Shown here: in pieces, positions 1 through 5,320 of the stretch
Layout of the letters: every line of letters starts with the position of its first letter
Position numbering within the stretch: the stretch's first letter is position 1
Assembly: GCA_022564085.1 (NCBI GenBank)
Contig: JADFMC010000115.1
Span: forward strand, 1 to 6,896
Reading direction: 5' to 3'
Origin: Fidelibacterota bacterium
Lineage (GTDB): Bacteria; Fidelibacterota; Marinisomatia; SCGC-AAA003-L08; TS1B11
Length of the DNA stretch: 6,896 nt
Notes under the pieces: model-generated
What the model saw: only the letters and a program-made list of their open reading frames with translations
What the model was told of the DNA's origin: nothing
Databases searched by the model: none
Made by a program: the position numbers and the translations under genes

Positions 1-1154
1 AAGCTCGACCCCTCAACGCTCTGTGTGTAGCCCAGGTCGGTGCTGATTGCCAGATTCCGGTGAAAAAGACCTACCGGCCTACCCAGCGCCAGTCCTACAC
101 TCAAGTTGACATCTTTACCTGCAGTGATGCTCCAGGCTTCCCGGAACTGCTTGTCCCCGCCGAACAAGCTCCACTTGGCTGTGTTTGCCAATCCATTATG
201 GGTCTCGCTCAAGTATTGGATGCGCAGCTTTGAGAGCCAGGGGCCGTTCATAATAACCGAGCCGCTGACGCCCTCAGTCTGGTACCAATCGTACCAGTCC
301 TCGTGGATCAGTAAGGCGCCCAGGAAATTTTCCGTCGGCGTGACCCGCCAGATATCGTCGTTCTGCGGTTCCCGGTGTCCCTCCACCACCAGGGCCAACC
401 GTTTGTTGAACAGATACTCGCCGATTGCCAGTCGGCCATACCATCGGGATGGTCCGAAAGCGTATCCCAGAAACCCGCGCACGGTCAGCCCCGGGATTCC
501 CTCGGTGCCCGGGTCGAACGGCACGTATAGGGCCACCCCTTCGCTACGGTTATAGCGCAAGACCACGTCCTCGGGAACACCGAGATCGGGATGCACCCGG
601 CTGTAGCCTCCGCGAAATTCCCAACCCTGCCAACCGTGGCGCCGATGGCCGTGGTGACGGTAATGGCGCCAATCGTCCTGGTCCTTCCAATCATCATCGT
701 CCCAGTCGACTTGGTCCCGAGACCAGTCCAGGCGGGTTTCCTCGCCGAAGATCTCCTTGGCCTGTTTGCGGGAGAGACTCACCTTGCCCCGGTTGATCTC
801 CACCACCTGGCCGGTGACTATGGCGTCCGGGTGGCGGACGATCCTGCCCCCCAGGGCGAAGATGCTGCCCTCAACCTCGGCAGTGGGCAGCAGCCTTACC
901 TCACCGCCTAAAACCGTGATCCGCCCGGTGACCTTGCCCGCCACCGTCAGGTTACCACCCACCAGGCGCAGCGACCCGGACCGCACTTCCCCTTCCGGGA
1001 TCAGCAAGTCGCTGAATATCTTGATCTCGCCAGTGGGATCCACATTAACCCGGCTGGTGTCCAGGCGGGTTGATGGCTCCCAGGCCCATAAGTGGCCGGT
1101 GACCATGAAGCAAATGATGAGCGCCCGGCCGGCAGCATTGAGTAGTCTTGTCAT
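1..1154 (-). CDS. Bactofilin-like domain fused to a probable outer-membrane beta-barrel, 3' end outside window
   Basis: The frame is open for 384 codons from ATG 1154 to the left edge with no stop, so the C-terminus is missing. Residues 1-24 (basic start, hydrophobic ALIICFMVTG, then HLWA) look like a signal peptide. Residues about 43-122 consist of short Gly-rich beta repeats (LRLVGGNLTVAGKVTG, ITVLGGEV, GSIFALGGRIV), the pattern of bactofilin/polymer-forming domains. Residues 149-180 form a linker rich in Asp, Trp and His (WDDDDW, HHGHRRHGW). From about 190 on, alternating aromatic strands (RWYGRLAIGEYLFNKRLALV, LSKLRIQYLSETH, NLAISTDLGY) suggest a surface-antigen or BamA-like barrel. The start lies 2 nt after the TAG of the DUF4097 gene, with GAAGGGATT upstream, so it is the fourth gene of the sigma-factor operon. 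That the frame is real and exported is well supported. The exact barrel family is not: I recognise it by style only. Long plus-strand frames here are antisense shadows. Confidence 0.85.
   Translation of the reverse strand, partial: MTRLLNAAGRALIICFMVTGHLWAWEPSTRLDTSRVNVDPTGEIKIFSDLLIPEGEVRSGSLRLVGGNLTVAGKVTGRITVLGGEVRLLPTAEVEGSIFALGGRIVRHPDAIVTGQVVEINRGKVSLSRKQAKEIFGEETRLDWSRDQVDWDDDDWKDQDDWRHYRHHGHRRHGWQGWEFRGGYSRVHPDLGVPEDVVLRYNRSEGVALYVPFDPGTEGIPGLTVRGFLGYAFGPSRWYGRLAIGEYLFNKRLALVVEGHREPQNDDIWRVTPTENFLGALLIHEDWYDWYQTEGVSGSVIMNGPWLSKLRIQYLSETHNGLANTAKWSLFGGDKQFREAWSITAGKDVNLSVGLALGRPVGLFHRNLAISTDLGYTQSVEGSS
615..710 (-). other. Acidic, aromatic and His-rich linker inside the barrel protein
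   Basis: Residues 149-180 of the protein separate the bactofilin-like part from the barrel part. The first half is acidic with interspersed Trp (VDWDDDDWKDQDDW) and the second half is basic with six His (RHYRHHGHRRHGW). Such a composition could bind divalent metal or serve as a flexible charged spacer; both readings are inference. Confidence 0.5.
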
Positions 1155-1156
1155 AG

Positions 1157-2458
1157 CTAATCCCTTCCACGCACGATCTCTATCGTGCCGCCAGTGGTTT
1201 CAATTTCAATGGTATGATATGGTTCATCCACCTTATAAATTCCTAAAGTGCTGCCATCCTCGTTCAGCAGATCCAGCTCCAGATTGCCTTCAAAGCGGTG
1301 GGCTGCATAGCGCGGGGAGTAGCCGTGTAGCCGGGCCTCCACCTGCACCGGCTGATCAGTATCGTAACTGACGTAAATATCGCCGCTGCCGGAAATTATT
1401 TTTGATTTCCGGTTGCCGGGATCCTCTAAGGTCATCTCTTCAATAATAATATCGCCGGCGTTGGTCTTGACCCGCACCAGGCCGGAGACCTGTTCCACCT
1501 GGACATCACCCCCGCGTGTAAAAATTACAAGGTCGCCATTGATGTAAGTCACGTCTACATCGCCCCCGGCTGTGGCTATTTCCAGATTGCCCACCATGTG
1601 ACTAGCGGAGATATCGCCGCCTCTTGACATGACATTCACATCAGCCCTGACATTCTGCAGGTCAATATCCCCACCGCCGGTTTTGGCGGCCACTCGGTCG
1701 CCGGTGATGCTCCTCAGATCGATATCGCCGCCGCCGGTATTGATATCGAAACTACCTTCGCAGCTGATCATTTCTACATCCCCTGCGCCGGAGTTTACGG
1801 TGATTTGGCCCTTAGCGTGGCGGGCTTCCACGTCTCCGGCTCCGGTATTTAGTTCAATCCGGCCTTCAATGTAAACCGCGTCGATATCGCCGGCGCCGGT
1901 CCGGACCTCTATTTTCCCGCTGCAGTTGGAAAGCCCTATATCGCCACTGCCGGTTTTGACGAATAAATCGCCCACCAGGTCCGTCAGGTCCACGTCACCG
2001 GCATAAGCTTTAACCGCCACGCTGAAAGGCCGGGGTACCTGGACCAGATAATCGAAAGATATATTCCGCTGAAGCCGGCGTGTGGGAGTAAATCGGTAAG
2101 TGGCCGGGTCGTCGGAGGTCTCGATAATCAGGGCGCCGGTTGACCGGGCGATTATCTGCCAGGCTTCATCAGGGTTCGCGGCGCCCTTGACCCGAATTAT
2201 TTCGCGTATTTCCAACCGCTCACCGTCAGTTCCCAATACCGTTATGTCTCCTTGCAAATCCTCCATGGTCAACGACCCGTGGGCCGCGGCGTGCAGCGTG
2301 TGGCTGATCACCGACTGGTACTTGCCGTGGATCCAGTCCGGCTGGGGCACCTGGGGTGACTCGGGCGTTGGTGGGACCACAGGCGCTCTTGGTGGCGCCG
2401 GGTCCTGGGCTGAGAGTGTCCAGGCGAGGAGCAATATGGCCGACAGCAGTTTTATCAT
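1157..2458 (-). CDS. Secreted DUF4097-family beta-solenoid protein
   Basis: The protein has 433 residues. Residues 1-18 (MIKLLSAILLLAWTLSA) are a clear signal peptide, followed by a Pro-rich stretch to about 41. From about 150 to 363 it is a regular repeat with a G-[AGS]-G-D core: the Asp falls at 155, 173, 191, 209, 227, 245, 264, 282, 300, 318, 336 and 360, so the period is 18 residues with one 19 and one longer turn. This is the layout of DUF4097 (putative adhesin/YvlB-type) proteins, expected to fold as a beta-solenoid. A C-terminal beta region (about 364-430) caps it. DUF4097 proteins are linked to envelope stress in Firmicutes (LiaX carries such a domain), but no catalytic residues are visible here. 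The ATG overlaps the TGA of the HEAT gene (ATGA) and no good Shine-Dalgarno is seen, so translation is probably coupled. The location is presumably periplasm or cell surface. The family call is firm; the function is unknown. Confidence 0.92.
   Translation of the reverse strand: MIKLLSAILLLAWTLSAQDPAPPRAPVVPPTPESPQVPQPDWIHGKYQSVISHTLHAAAHGSLTMEDLQGDITVLGTDGERLEIREIIRVKGAANPDEAWQIIARSTGALIIETSDDPATYRFTPTRRLQRNISFDYLVQVPRPFSVAVKAYAGDVDLTDLVGDLFVKTGSGDIGLSNCSGKIEVRTGAGDIDAVYIEGRIELNTGAGDVEARHAKGQITVNSGAGDVEMISCEGSFDINTGGGDIDLRSITGDRVAAKTGGGDIDLQNVRADVNVMSRGGDISASHMVGNLEIATAGGDVDVTYINGDLVIFTRGGDVQVEQVSGLVRVKTNAGDIIIEEMTLEDPGNRKSKIISGSGDIYVSYDTDQPVQVEARLHGYSPRYAAHRFEGNLELDLLNEDGSTLGIYKVDEPYHTIEIETTGGTIEIVRGRD
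1370..2002 (-). repeat. 54-bp protein-coding periodicity (12 G-x-G-D turns) in the DUF4097 gene
   Basis: The region encodes twelve successive turns, each of the form (V/I)-x-(T/S)-G-(A/G/S)-G-D-(I/V)-(D/E)-x. Nine of eleven intervals between the conserved Asp codons are exactly 54 bp, one is 57 bp and one 72 bp. The DNA copies have diverged (tgtcgccgg-type codons vary), so this is a protein-level solenoid rather than a recent tandem duplication. Spacing is in register with the reading frame throughout, which rules out a noncoding array. Confidence 0.85.
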
Positions 2459-3372
2459 TGCTGCGAATCCAGGCTTTCGTCGTACAGCCCTTCCGGCGCC
2501 TCGGAAAGCACCTGGTAGGCCTGGTAACGGACTGTTTCAATGGGGTCCATCCGGGACACCAGCAGCAGGGCCGACCGCACCGAGAGGTCGGTGAGGAAAT
2601 ATCTCATATTATCCACCGCGGCCCGGCGCACACCCTCGTTGGTATCTTCCAGCACAGTCTTTATCAGCGCGTCTTTCACCAACGGGTTCCGCACCCCCCG
2701 CAGGCTCTTGATCACCGAGATCCGTACTCCCGGATTATCGTCGGTCAACAGGGCCGAGACCAGGGCCATGATGGTCGATGCCTTCTCCCCCAGCCGGGAG
2801 CTGTTCCCCAGGATACGGGCCGATTGCAGCCGCTGGCCCGGGTTGGGGTCCTTCACCAGCACGTATTCCAGGGCCGCCAGGATATCTTCCCGCTCGGCGG
2901 AGCCGGTCAACTTAATCTTTTGGCCGGTAGATATTATCAGTTCGACCGGGTTGTCCGGGTCGTCGGAAAGCCCCACATCGATCCCCTTGACCTCCCCGGC
3001 GCGGATCATCTCCGCCAGATTCATCTGGGGAGCGCCGCTTTCACCACTGCCCGCCAGTGGAGCACCGGGCGCCGCCGGAGCCATTAGCAGGAATCGGCCC
3101 ACCAGTATCCCTACCAGTGCCGCAGCGGCCAGTGCCATCGCCGGCCGGGCCGCCACCCACACATAGGGCAGCTCCTCCCACCACAGGCTCAGCCGTTCAC
3201 CGATGCGGCCCAGCAGGTAGCGTTCCTCGGCCACTTCCAGGGCGCCCATCAGCCGATAGCGCTGGTCGGTCAACCACTGTTCATCGATTCGGTAAACAGG
3301 TTTGATCTTCGAGAACAACTCCTGGAGCTGATCATCGGTCATCAACGGATTTCGTGATACTCGTTTAGGCAT
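2455..3372 (-). CDS. Membrane-anchored HEAT-repeat protein, candidate anti-sigma factor
   Basis: The protein has 305 residues from ATG 3372, which overlaps the sigma gene stop by 8 nt and has AAGGA 11 nt upstream. A longer frame to 3435 would only add sigma-gene antiframe sequence. Residues 11-70 are a charged helical N-terminal region (DDQLQELFSKIKPVYRIDEQW). A single membrane segment spans about 72-96 (ARPAMALAAAALVGILVG), followed by a Pro/Ala/Gly linker. Residues about 160-290 hold several HEAT-like helical repeats (ALEYVLVKDPNPGQRLQSAR, LLTDDNPGVRISVIKSL, VLEDTNEGVRRAAVDNM, RMDPIETVRYQAYQVL). The position directly after an ECF sigma gene, with translational overlap, is the usual place of an anti-sigma factor, but there is no Cys at all and hence no HxxxCxxC zinc anti-sigma motif. 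If the N-terminus is cytoplasmic, the HEAT domain faces the periplasm. HEAT repeats and the membrane segment are well supported; the anti-sigma role is inferred from context. Confidence 0.88.
   Translation of the reverse strand: MPKRVSRNPLMTDDQLQELFSKIKPVYRIDEQWLTDQRYRLMGALEVAEERYLLGRIGERLSLWWEELPYVWVAARPAMALAAAALVGILVGRFLLMAPAAPGAPLAGSGESGAPQMNLAEMIRAGEVKGIDVGLSDDPDNPVELIISTGQKIKLTGSAEREDILAALEYVLVKDPNPGQRLQSARILGNSSRLGEKASTIMALVSALLTDDNPGVRISVIKSLRGVRNPLVKDALIKTVLEDTNEGVRRAAVDNMRYFLTDLSVRSALLLVSRMDPIETVRYQAYQVLSEAPEGLYDESLDSQQ
3085..3159 (-). other. Transmembrane segment of the HEAT-repeat protein
   Basis: Residues 72-96 form the only long uncharged hydrophobic run in the protein (core AMALAAAALVGILVG), broken only by Arg near each end. 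It separates the short charged N-terminal region from the HEAT-repeat part. The orientation is not certain from charge alone; N-in is assumed because the neighbour is a cytoplasmic sigma factor. Confidence 0.75.
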
Positions 3373-3901
3373 AAGTTGCCAGGTCCTTACGAAGTTTGAG
3401 GGTCGCCCGGTGCAGGTAACGCTTGACCGTGCCATCGGTCAGACCCAACAAGTTAGCGATGTCTTTGATCTTGTGGCCCTGGTAGTAGCGCAATACAAAC
3501 ACGGTTTTCTGCTTCTGGGGCAAGGCGTCCACCCGGGCTAGAATCCGATTCTGTTGATCGCTGCGTTCCGGGCCGGTCTCGGTATAGGCGTCGTGGTAGC
3601 CCTCTTCCAGGCTAATGTTTTCCAGGTGGTGCCGCATTTTGCCGCTCCGATAACTGAAGCAGCTGTTGGTGGTGATCCGGTAGAGCCACGTATAAAAGTC
3701 GCTTTTGAACTCAAAAGTTTGGAGGTTCTTCCAGGCCTTGAGAAAGACCTCCTGGTAGACATCTTCGGCGTCCTCTTTATTTTTTAATAGCTGTAGGGCT
3801 AGAGTCATTATTCTTTCATCATACATTGCCACCAATTCATGAAAAGCTTTCTGGTCTCCCCGTTGGGAAGTCCTGATCAGTGTGACTGTTTTTTGGTCCA
3901 C
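3365..3901 (-). CDS. ECF-type RNA polymerase sigma factor (sigma-70 family)
   Basis: The protein has 178 residues, the usual ECF length. Region sigma2 spans about 20-88: HELVAMYDERIMTLALQLL, then the typical core-binding stretch NKEDAEDVYQEVFLKAW (41-57) and the -10 recognition helix region FYTWLYRITTNSCFSYR (69-85). Region sigma4 spans about 121-172: LPQKQKTVFVLRYYQGHKIK followed by the helix-turn-helix DIANLLGLTDGTVKRYLHRA. There is no sigma3 domain and no C-terminal extension. The start is GTG at 3901-3899. It gives the normal ECF N-terminal length and no internal Met is suitable, though the ribosome binding site is weak. It heads a four-gene operon, overlaps the HEAT membrane protein by 8 nt, and presumably directs RNA polymerase to envelope-related promoters, possibly its own. 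The ECF subgroup cannot be named by eye. Confidence 0.97.
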   Translation of the reverse strand: MDQKTVTLIRTSQRGDQKAFHELVAMYDERIMTLALQLLKNKEDAEDVYQEVFLKAWKNLQTFEFKSDFYTWLYRITTNSCFSYRSGKMRHHLENISLEEGYHDAYTETGPERSDQQNRILARVDALPQKQKTVFVLRYYQGHKIKDIANLLGLTDGTVKRYLHRATLKLRKDLATYA

Positions 3902-3923
3902 TGTTTCGTCTTACGCTTAGTTC

Positions 3924-3947
3924 GACTCGATTCGATGCTGATTGGTT
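3924..3947 (-). promoter_or_regulatory. Possible ECF-type promoter before the sigma gene
   Basis: On the minus strand AACC (3947-3944) and GTC (3926-3924) are separated by 17 nt, resembling the AAC-type -35 and GTC-type -10 elements of many ECF promoters. It lies 23 nt upstream of the GTG start, which would give a very short leader. The motifs are short and can arise by chance, so this is only a candidate for autoregulation. Confidence 0.22.
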
Positions 3948-3970
3948 GTCATGGATGACGCCGGAAACTA

Positions 3971-4004
3971 ACGCCCCCCCATGACCTGGGTCAAGGGAGG
4001 GCGT
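3971..4004. promoter_or_regulatory. 34-nt inverted repeat with a Crp/Fnr-like core upstream of the sigma gene
   Basis: On the minus strand the outer arms ACGCCCTCCC and GGGGGGGCGT pair over 10 positions (one G-T). Inside them sits TTGACCCAGGTCAT, itself a near-perfect dyad of the form TTGAC-N4-GTCAT, the spacing used by Crp/Fnr-superfamily operators. It ends 69 nt before the sigma start. Three readings remain: a DNA operator, a stable stem-loop in the 5' leader, or, on the plus strand, a terminator-like hairpin followed by CGAATTTT. No plus-strand gene points into it, so the first two are preferred. Confidence 0.5.
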
Positions 4005-4007
4005 CGA

Positions 4008-4035
4008 ATTTTAAAAATAGGCGCATTGACACAAA
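4008..4035 (-). promoter_or_regulatory. Weak sigma-70-like promoter candidate for the sigma operon
   Basis: On the minus strand TAAAAT (4013-4008) matches TATAAT at five of six positions. The upstream box is poor: TTTGTG (4035-4030) at 16 nt or TTGTGT (4034-4029) at 15 nt. If used, transcription would begin at the edge of the large inverted repeat, placing that repeat at the 5' end of the leader or across the start site. Confidence 0.25.
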
Positions 4036-4040
4036 ATAAA

Positions 4041-4060
4041 TGTAACCACAGGGTTTTACA
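4041..4060. promoter_or_regulatory. TGTAA-N10-TTACA dyad, possible operator
   Basis: The 20-nt segment TGTAACCACAGGGTTTTACA has 5-nt perfect outer arms, and TGTAACC / GGTTTTACA match further if one T is skipped. It lies just upstream of the weak promoter of the sigma operon. The spacing of about two helical turns suits a dimeric repressor or activator. No specific regulator can be named. Confidence 0.3.
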
Positions 4061-4065
4061 AAAGT

Positions 4066-4079
4066 CCGCCAGCCGGCGG
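4066..4079 (-). terminator. Short GC hairpin, possible secondary terminator
   Basis: On the minus strand CCGCC-GGCT-GGCGG forms a 5-bp stem with a 4-nt loop, followed by ACTTTTG. The stem is short and the T run only four, so it is weak as a terminator. It lies about 158 nt past the stop of the 141-aa gene, behind a better terminator. Confidence 0.3.
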
Positions 4080-4134
4080 CTTTACTACCTGGCCTTTGGA
4101 ATAACCGAAAAATGGAGGCTAGCTGGTTAGATGG

Positions 4135-4170
4135 AAAAATGCCCGGCGGGAGTATCTCATTGCGCCGGCA
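4135..4170 (-). terminator. Rho-independent terminator after the 141-aa gene
   Basis: On the minus strand TGCCGGCG (4170-4163) pairs with CGCCGGGCA (4148-4140) over 8 bp with one bulged G. The loop is 14 nt and a run of five T (4139-4135) follows directly. It lies 67-102 nt past the stop of the 141-aa gene, as expected for the end of that transcript, and separates it from the sigma operon. Confidence 0.6.
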
Positions 4171-4236
4171 TAAAGAGGCGGATGGAGTGGCGAAAAAGCC
4201 ACACGGGATAATAGCCCAGGCTGTTTGATCGAAGTT

Positions 4237-4662
4237 TTAAAGCGCCGGCGAGCCGTCCCTGAAGGGGTATTTATCTAAATAGACGTTCCACTTGGTGTAT
4301 CGCCAAAAAGCCGCCACACAATATTCTCGATATGCATTGGGAAAGTTTTCGCCGCTGTCGGTTACGTCAGGCGTATTGCTTCTTCCATCGAAGAAAAATA
4401 CGGCCGTATAACTACCTTGGCTCCACAATTTTTTTCTGCCATATTCATCTATCTCATTCCATACCGCTTCGTTGTCCACAAATCCTTCCACCGCAATCGA
4501 GTAAACCCTCCGTTCGCTGCCCATTGCGCCCTGTTCCTTGAAATATCCGACTTCGGCCAACTCGAGTTCACCCTTTGCTGATTCGGTTGCCCCGGCGGCT
4601 ATTTTTTGCCGAAAATATAAAATCGCCAGCAGCCCCAGCACAAATAATGCGATTTTCTTCAT
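4237..4662 (-). CDS. Small exported or membrane-anchored protein of unknown function
   Basis: The protein has 141 residues. The N-terminus MKKIALFVLGLLAILYF is a basic start plus hydrophobic stretch, either a signal peptide cleaved near AAGA or a signal anchor followed by FRQK. There is no lipobox Cys. The mature part is soluble and aromatic, with a pattern like VYSIAVEGFVDNEAVWNEID, then TAVFFFDGRSNTPDVT and YCVAAFWRYTKWNVYLDKYP. It carries one Cys (115). ATG 4662 is preceded by TGAGGAA at a 4-5-nt spacing, supporting the start. It appears to be transcribed alone: 223 nt separate it from the upstream CoA-binding gene and a terminator follows. I do not recognise the family. Signal sequence, ribosome binding site and terminator together make it a credible gene. 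Confidence 0.75.
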   Translation of the reverse strand: MKKIALFVLGLLAILYFRQKIAAGATESAKGELELAEVGYFKEQGAMGSERRVYSIAVEGFVDNEAVWNEIDEYGRKKLWSQGSYTAVFFFDGRSNTPDVTDSGENFPNAYREYCVAAFWRYTKWNVYLDKYPFRDGSPAL

Positions 4663-4885
4663 ACGTTCCTCAAGGGGATGAGTGTCTGTCCCTTAGTTTA
4701 CACAGCAACAAAAAGTAGGGGTTAAAATTTTCACCGGATGCGGAGGCCATGACACTGAACCTTGAACTCACCTGAGATTTTAATCCTAAAACCACCGGCA
4801 GGCAAGCGCTCATGAATCTGAATTTACCGGCAATCAGCACTGACCTCTCCCCGCAGCCAGGCTGCATTAGTCTGGCCAGATAGTG
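4663..4885. other. Intergenic region between the CoA-binding gene and the 141-aa gene
   Basis: The 223 nt contain no convincing gene. The 65-codon minus-strand frame at 4867-4670 has no ribosome binding site and no family-like pattern. The promoter of the 141-aa gene should lie in the AT-rich part (about 4690-4735), but no clear -35/-10 pair is visible. AGTGTCTGTCCC at 4681-4692 resembles a short dispersed motif seen in many bacterial intergenic regions. Confidence 0.6.
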
Positions 4886-5287
4886 CTATCTGCGCCGGGC
4901 ATGCTCAATTTTGATACAGTGGTCCATGACTACCAGCAGTCCGCCGTCCGAGGCCAGGCGCGCGGCCTCGTCATTGGCGATTCCCAATTGCAGCCATAGG
5001 GCTTTGGCGCCGATAGCCACCGCCTCCTCAGCGATAGGTGGGCAATGCTCAGGGCGGCGGAAGACGTCGACTAAGTCCACCGGCTCCGGGATGGCGGACA
5101 GGTCGGGGTAGCACTTGAGGCCCAGAATCTGCTCCTGGACCGGGTTCACCGGGATTATCTTATAACCCTGGTCCAGCAGATAGCGGGCCACATCGTGCGA
5201 GGCCCTTTCAGGCTTGGGCGACAGGCCCACCACGGCGATGGTGTGCATTTTCAAAATGCGATTGATAGTGTCATCAGTATCATTCAA
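4886..5287 (-). CDS. CoA-binding domain protein, YccU-like
   Basis: The protein has 133 residues, the normal length for single-domain CoA_binding_2 (YccU-type) proteins. The Rossmann-like nucleotide-binding start is IAVVGLSPKPERASHDVARY (17-36), followed by GYKIIPVNP (41-49), DLVDVFRRPEHCPPIAEEAV (71-90), LWLQLGI (97-103) and the family-typical end MDHCIKIEH (121-129). Homologues bind coenzyme A in crystal structures; the physiological role is not settled. The start is TTG at 5287-5285, chosen because AAGGAGAA lies 6 nt upstream and the family N-terminus fits. It follows the proline dehydrogenase reading frame by 33 nt and is probably cotranscribed with it. Whether that pairing has metabolic meaning is unknown. 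Confidence 0.92.
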   Translation of the reverse strand: MNDTDDTINRILKMHTIAVVGLSPKPERASHDVARYLLDQGYKIIPVNPVQEQILGLKCYPDLSAIPEPVDLVDVFRRPEHCPPIAEEAVAIGAKALWLQLGIANDEAARLASDGGLLVVMDHCIKIEHARRR

Positions 5288-5293
5288 CAGCTG

Positions 5294-5301
5294 TTCTCCT
5301 T
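5294..5301 (-). promoter_or_regulatory. Strong ribosome binding site that decides the TTG start
   Basis: AAGGAGAA on the minus strand, 6 nt (CAGCTG) before TTG 5287. It is the best Shine-Dalgarno in the window. No ATG lies between it and the conserved Rossmann motif except one inside the helix before it, so the TTG is the likely initiator. Confidence 0.8.
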
Positions 5302-5320
5302 ACTCCAGTTCGGTTCAATG

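Larger units (their letters stand above)
3902..4236. other. 335-nt gene-free region between the 141-aa gene and the sigma operon
   Basis: No coding frame worth supporting is present. Going in the direction of transcription (right to left) it holds a probable terminator for the 141-aa gene (4170-4135), a second short hairpin (4079-4066), a TGTAA-N10-TTACA dyad (4060-4041), an AT-rich stretch with a weak sigma-70-like promoter (4035-4008), a large inverted repeat (4004-3971), a GTCAT-CC-ATGAC palindrome (3959-3948) and a weak ECF-type promoter. This is where the sigma operon must be controlled. Confidence 0.8.

Noticed and set aside
106..1371. Several overlapping plus-strand open frames (106-555, 425-796, 591-911, 757-1371)
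   Set aside because: They are antisense to the continuous minus-strand frame of the bactofilin-barrel protein and the end of the DUF4097 gene; their translations are rich in Pro, Arg and Ser with no family pattern, as expected for shadows in GC-rich DNA.
1370..2002. Regular 54-bp repetition considered as a CRISPR or minisatellite
   Set aside because: The repetition stays in the reading frame and is conserved at protein level while the DNA diverges; there are no identical repeats separated by unique spacers.
2100..3305. Plus-strand frames over the DUF4097 and HEAT genes (2100-2594, 2356-3087, 2540-3166, 3057-3305)
   Set aside because: Low-complexity antisense translations; the minus strand carries signal peptide, membrane segment and repeats in frame.
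3373..3435. Upstream extension of the HEAT gene to a start at 3435
   Set aside because: The added 21 residues are the out-of-frame complement of the conserved sigma4 coding region; ATG 3372 has a ribosome binding sequence and gives the usual short overlap.
4829..4846. 18-nt near repeat (17 of 18 identical) of a piece of the barrel gene at 34-51, opposite orientation relative to the plus strand
   Set aside because: One short match in a window of this size is only mildly unlikely by chance and the flanks do not align, so a duplicated gene remnant is not supported.
4670..4867. 65-codon minus-strand frame between the CoA-binding and 141-aa genes
   Set aside because: No ribosome binding site, no recognisable motif, and the hydrophobic stretches do not form a signal peptide at the start.
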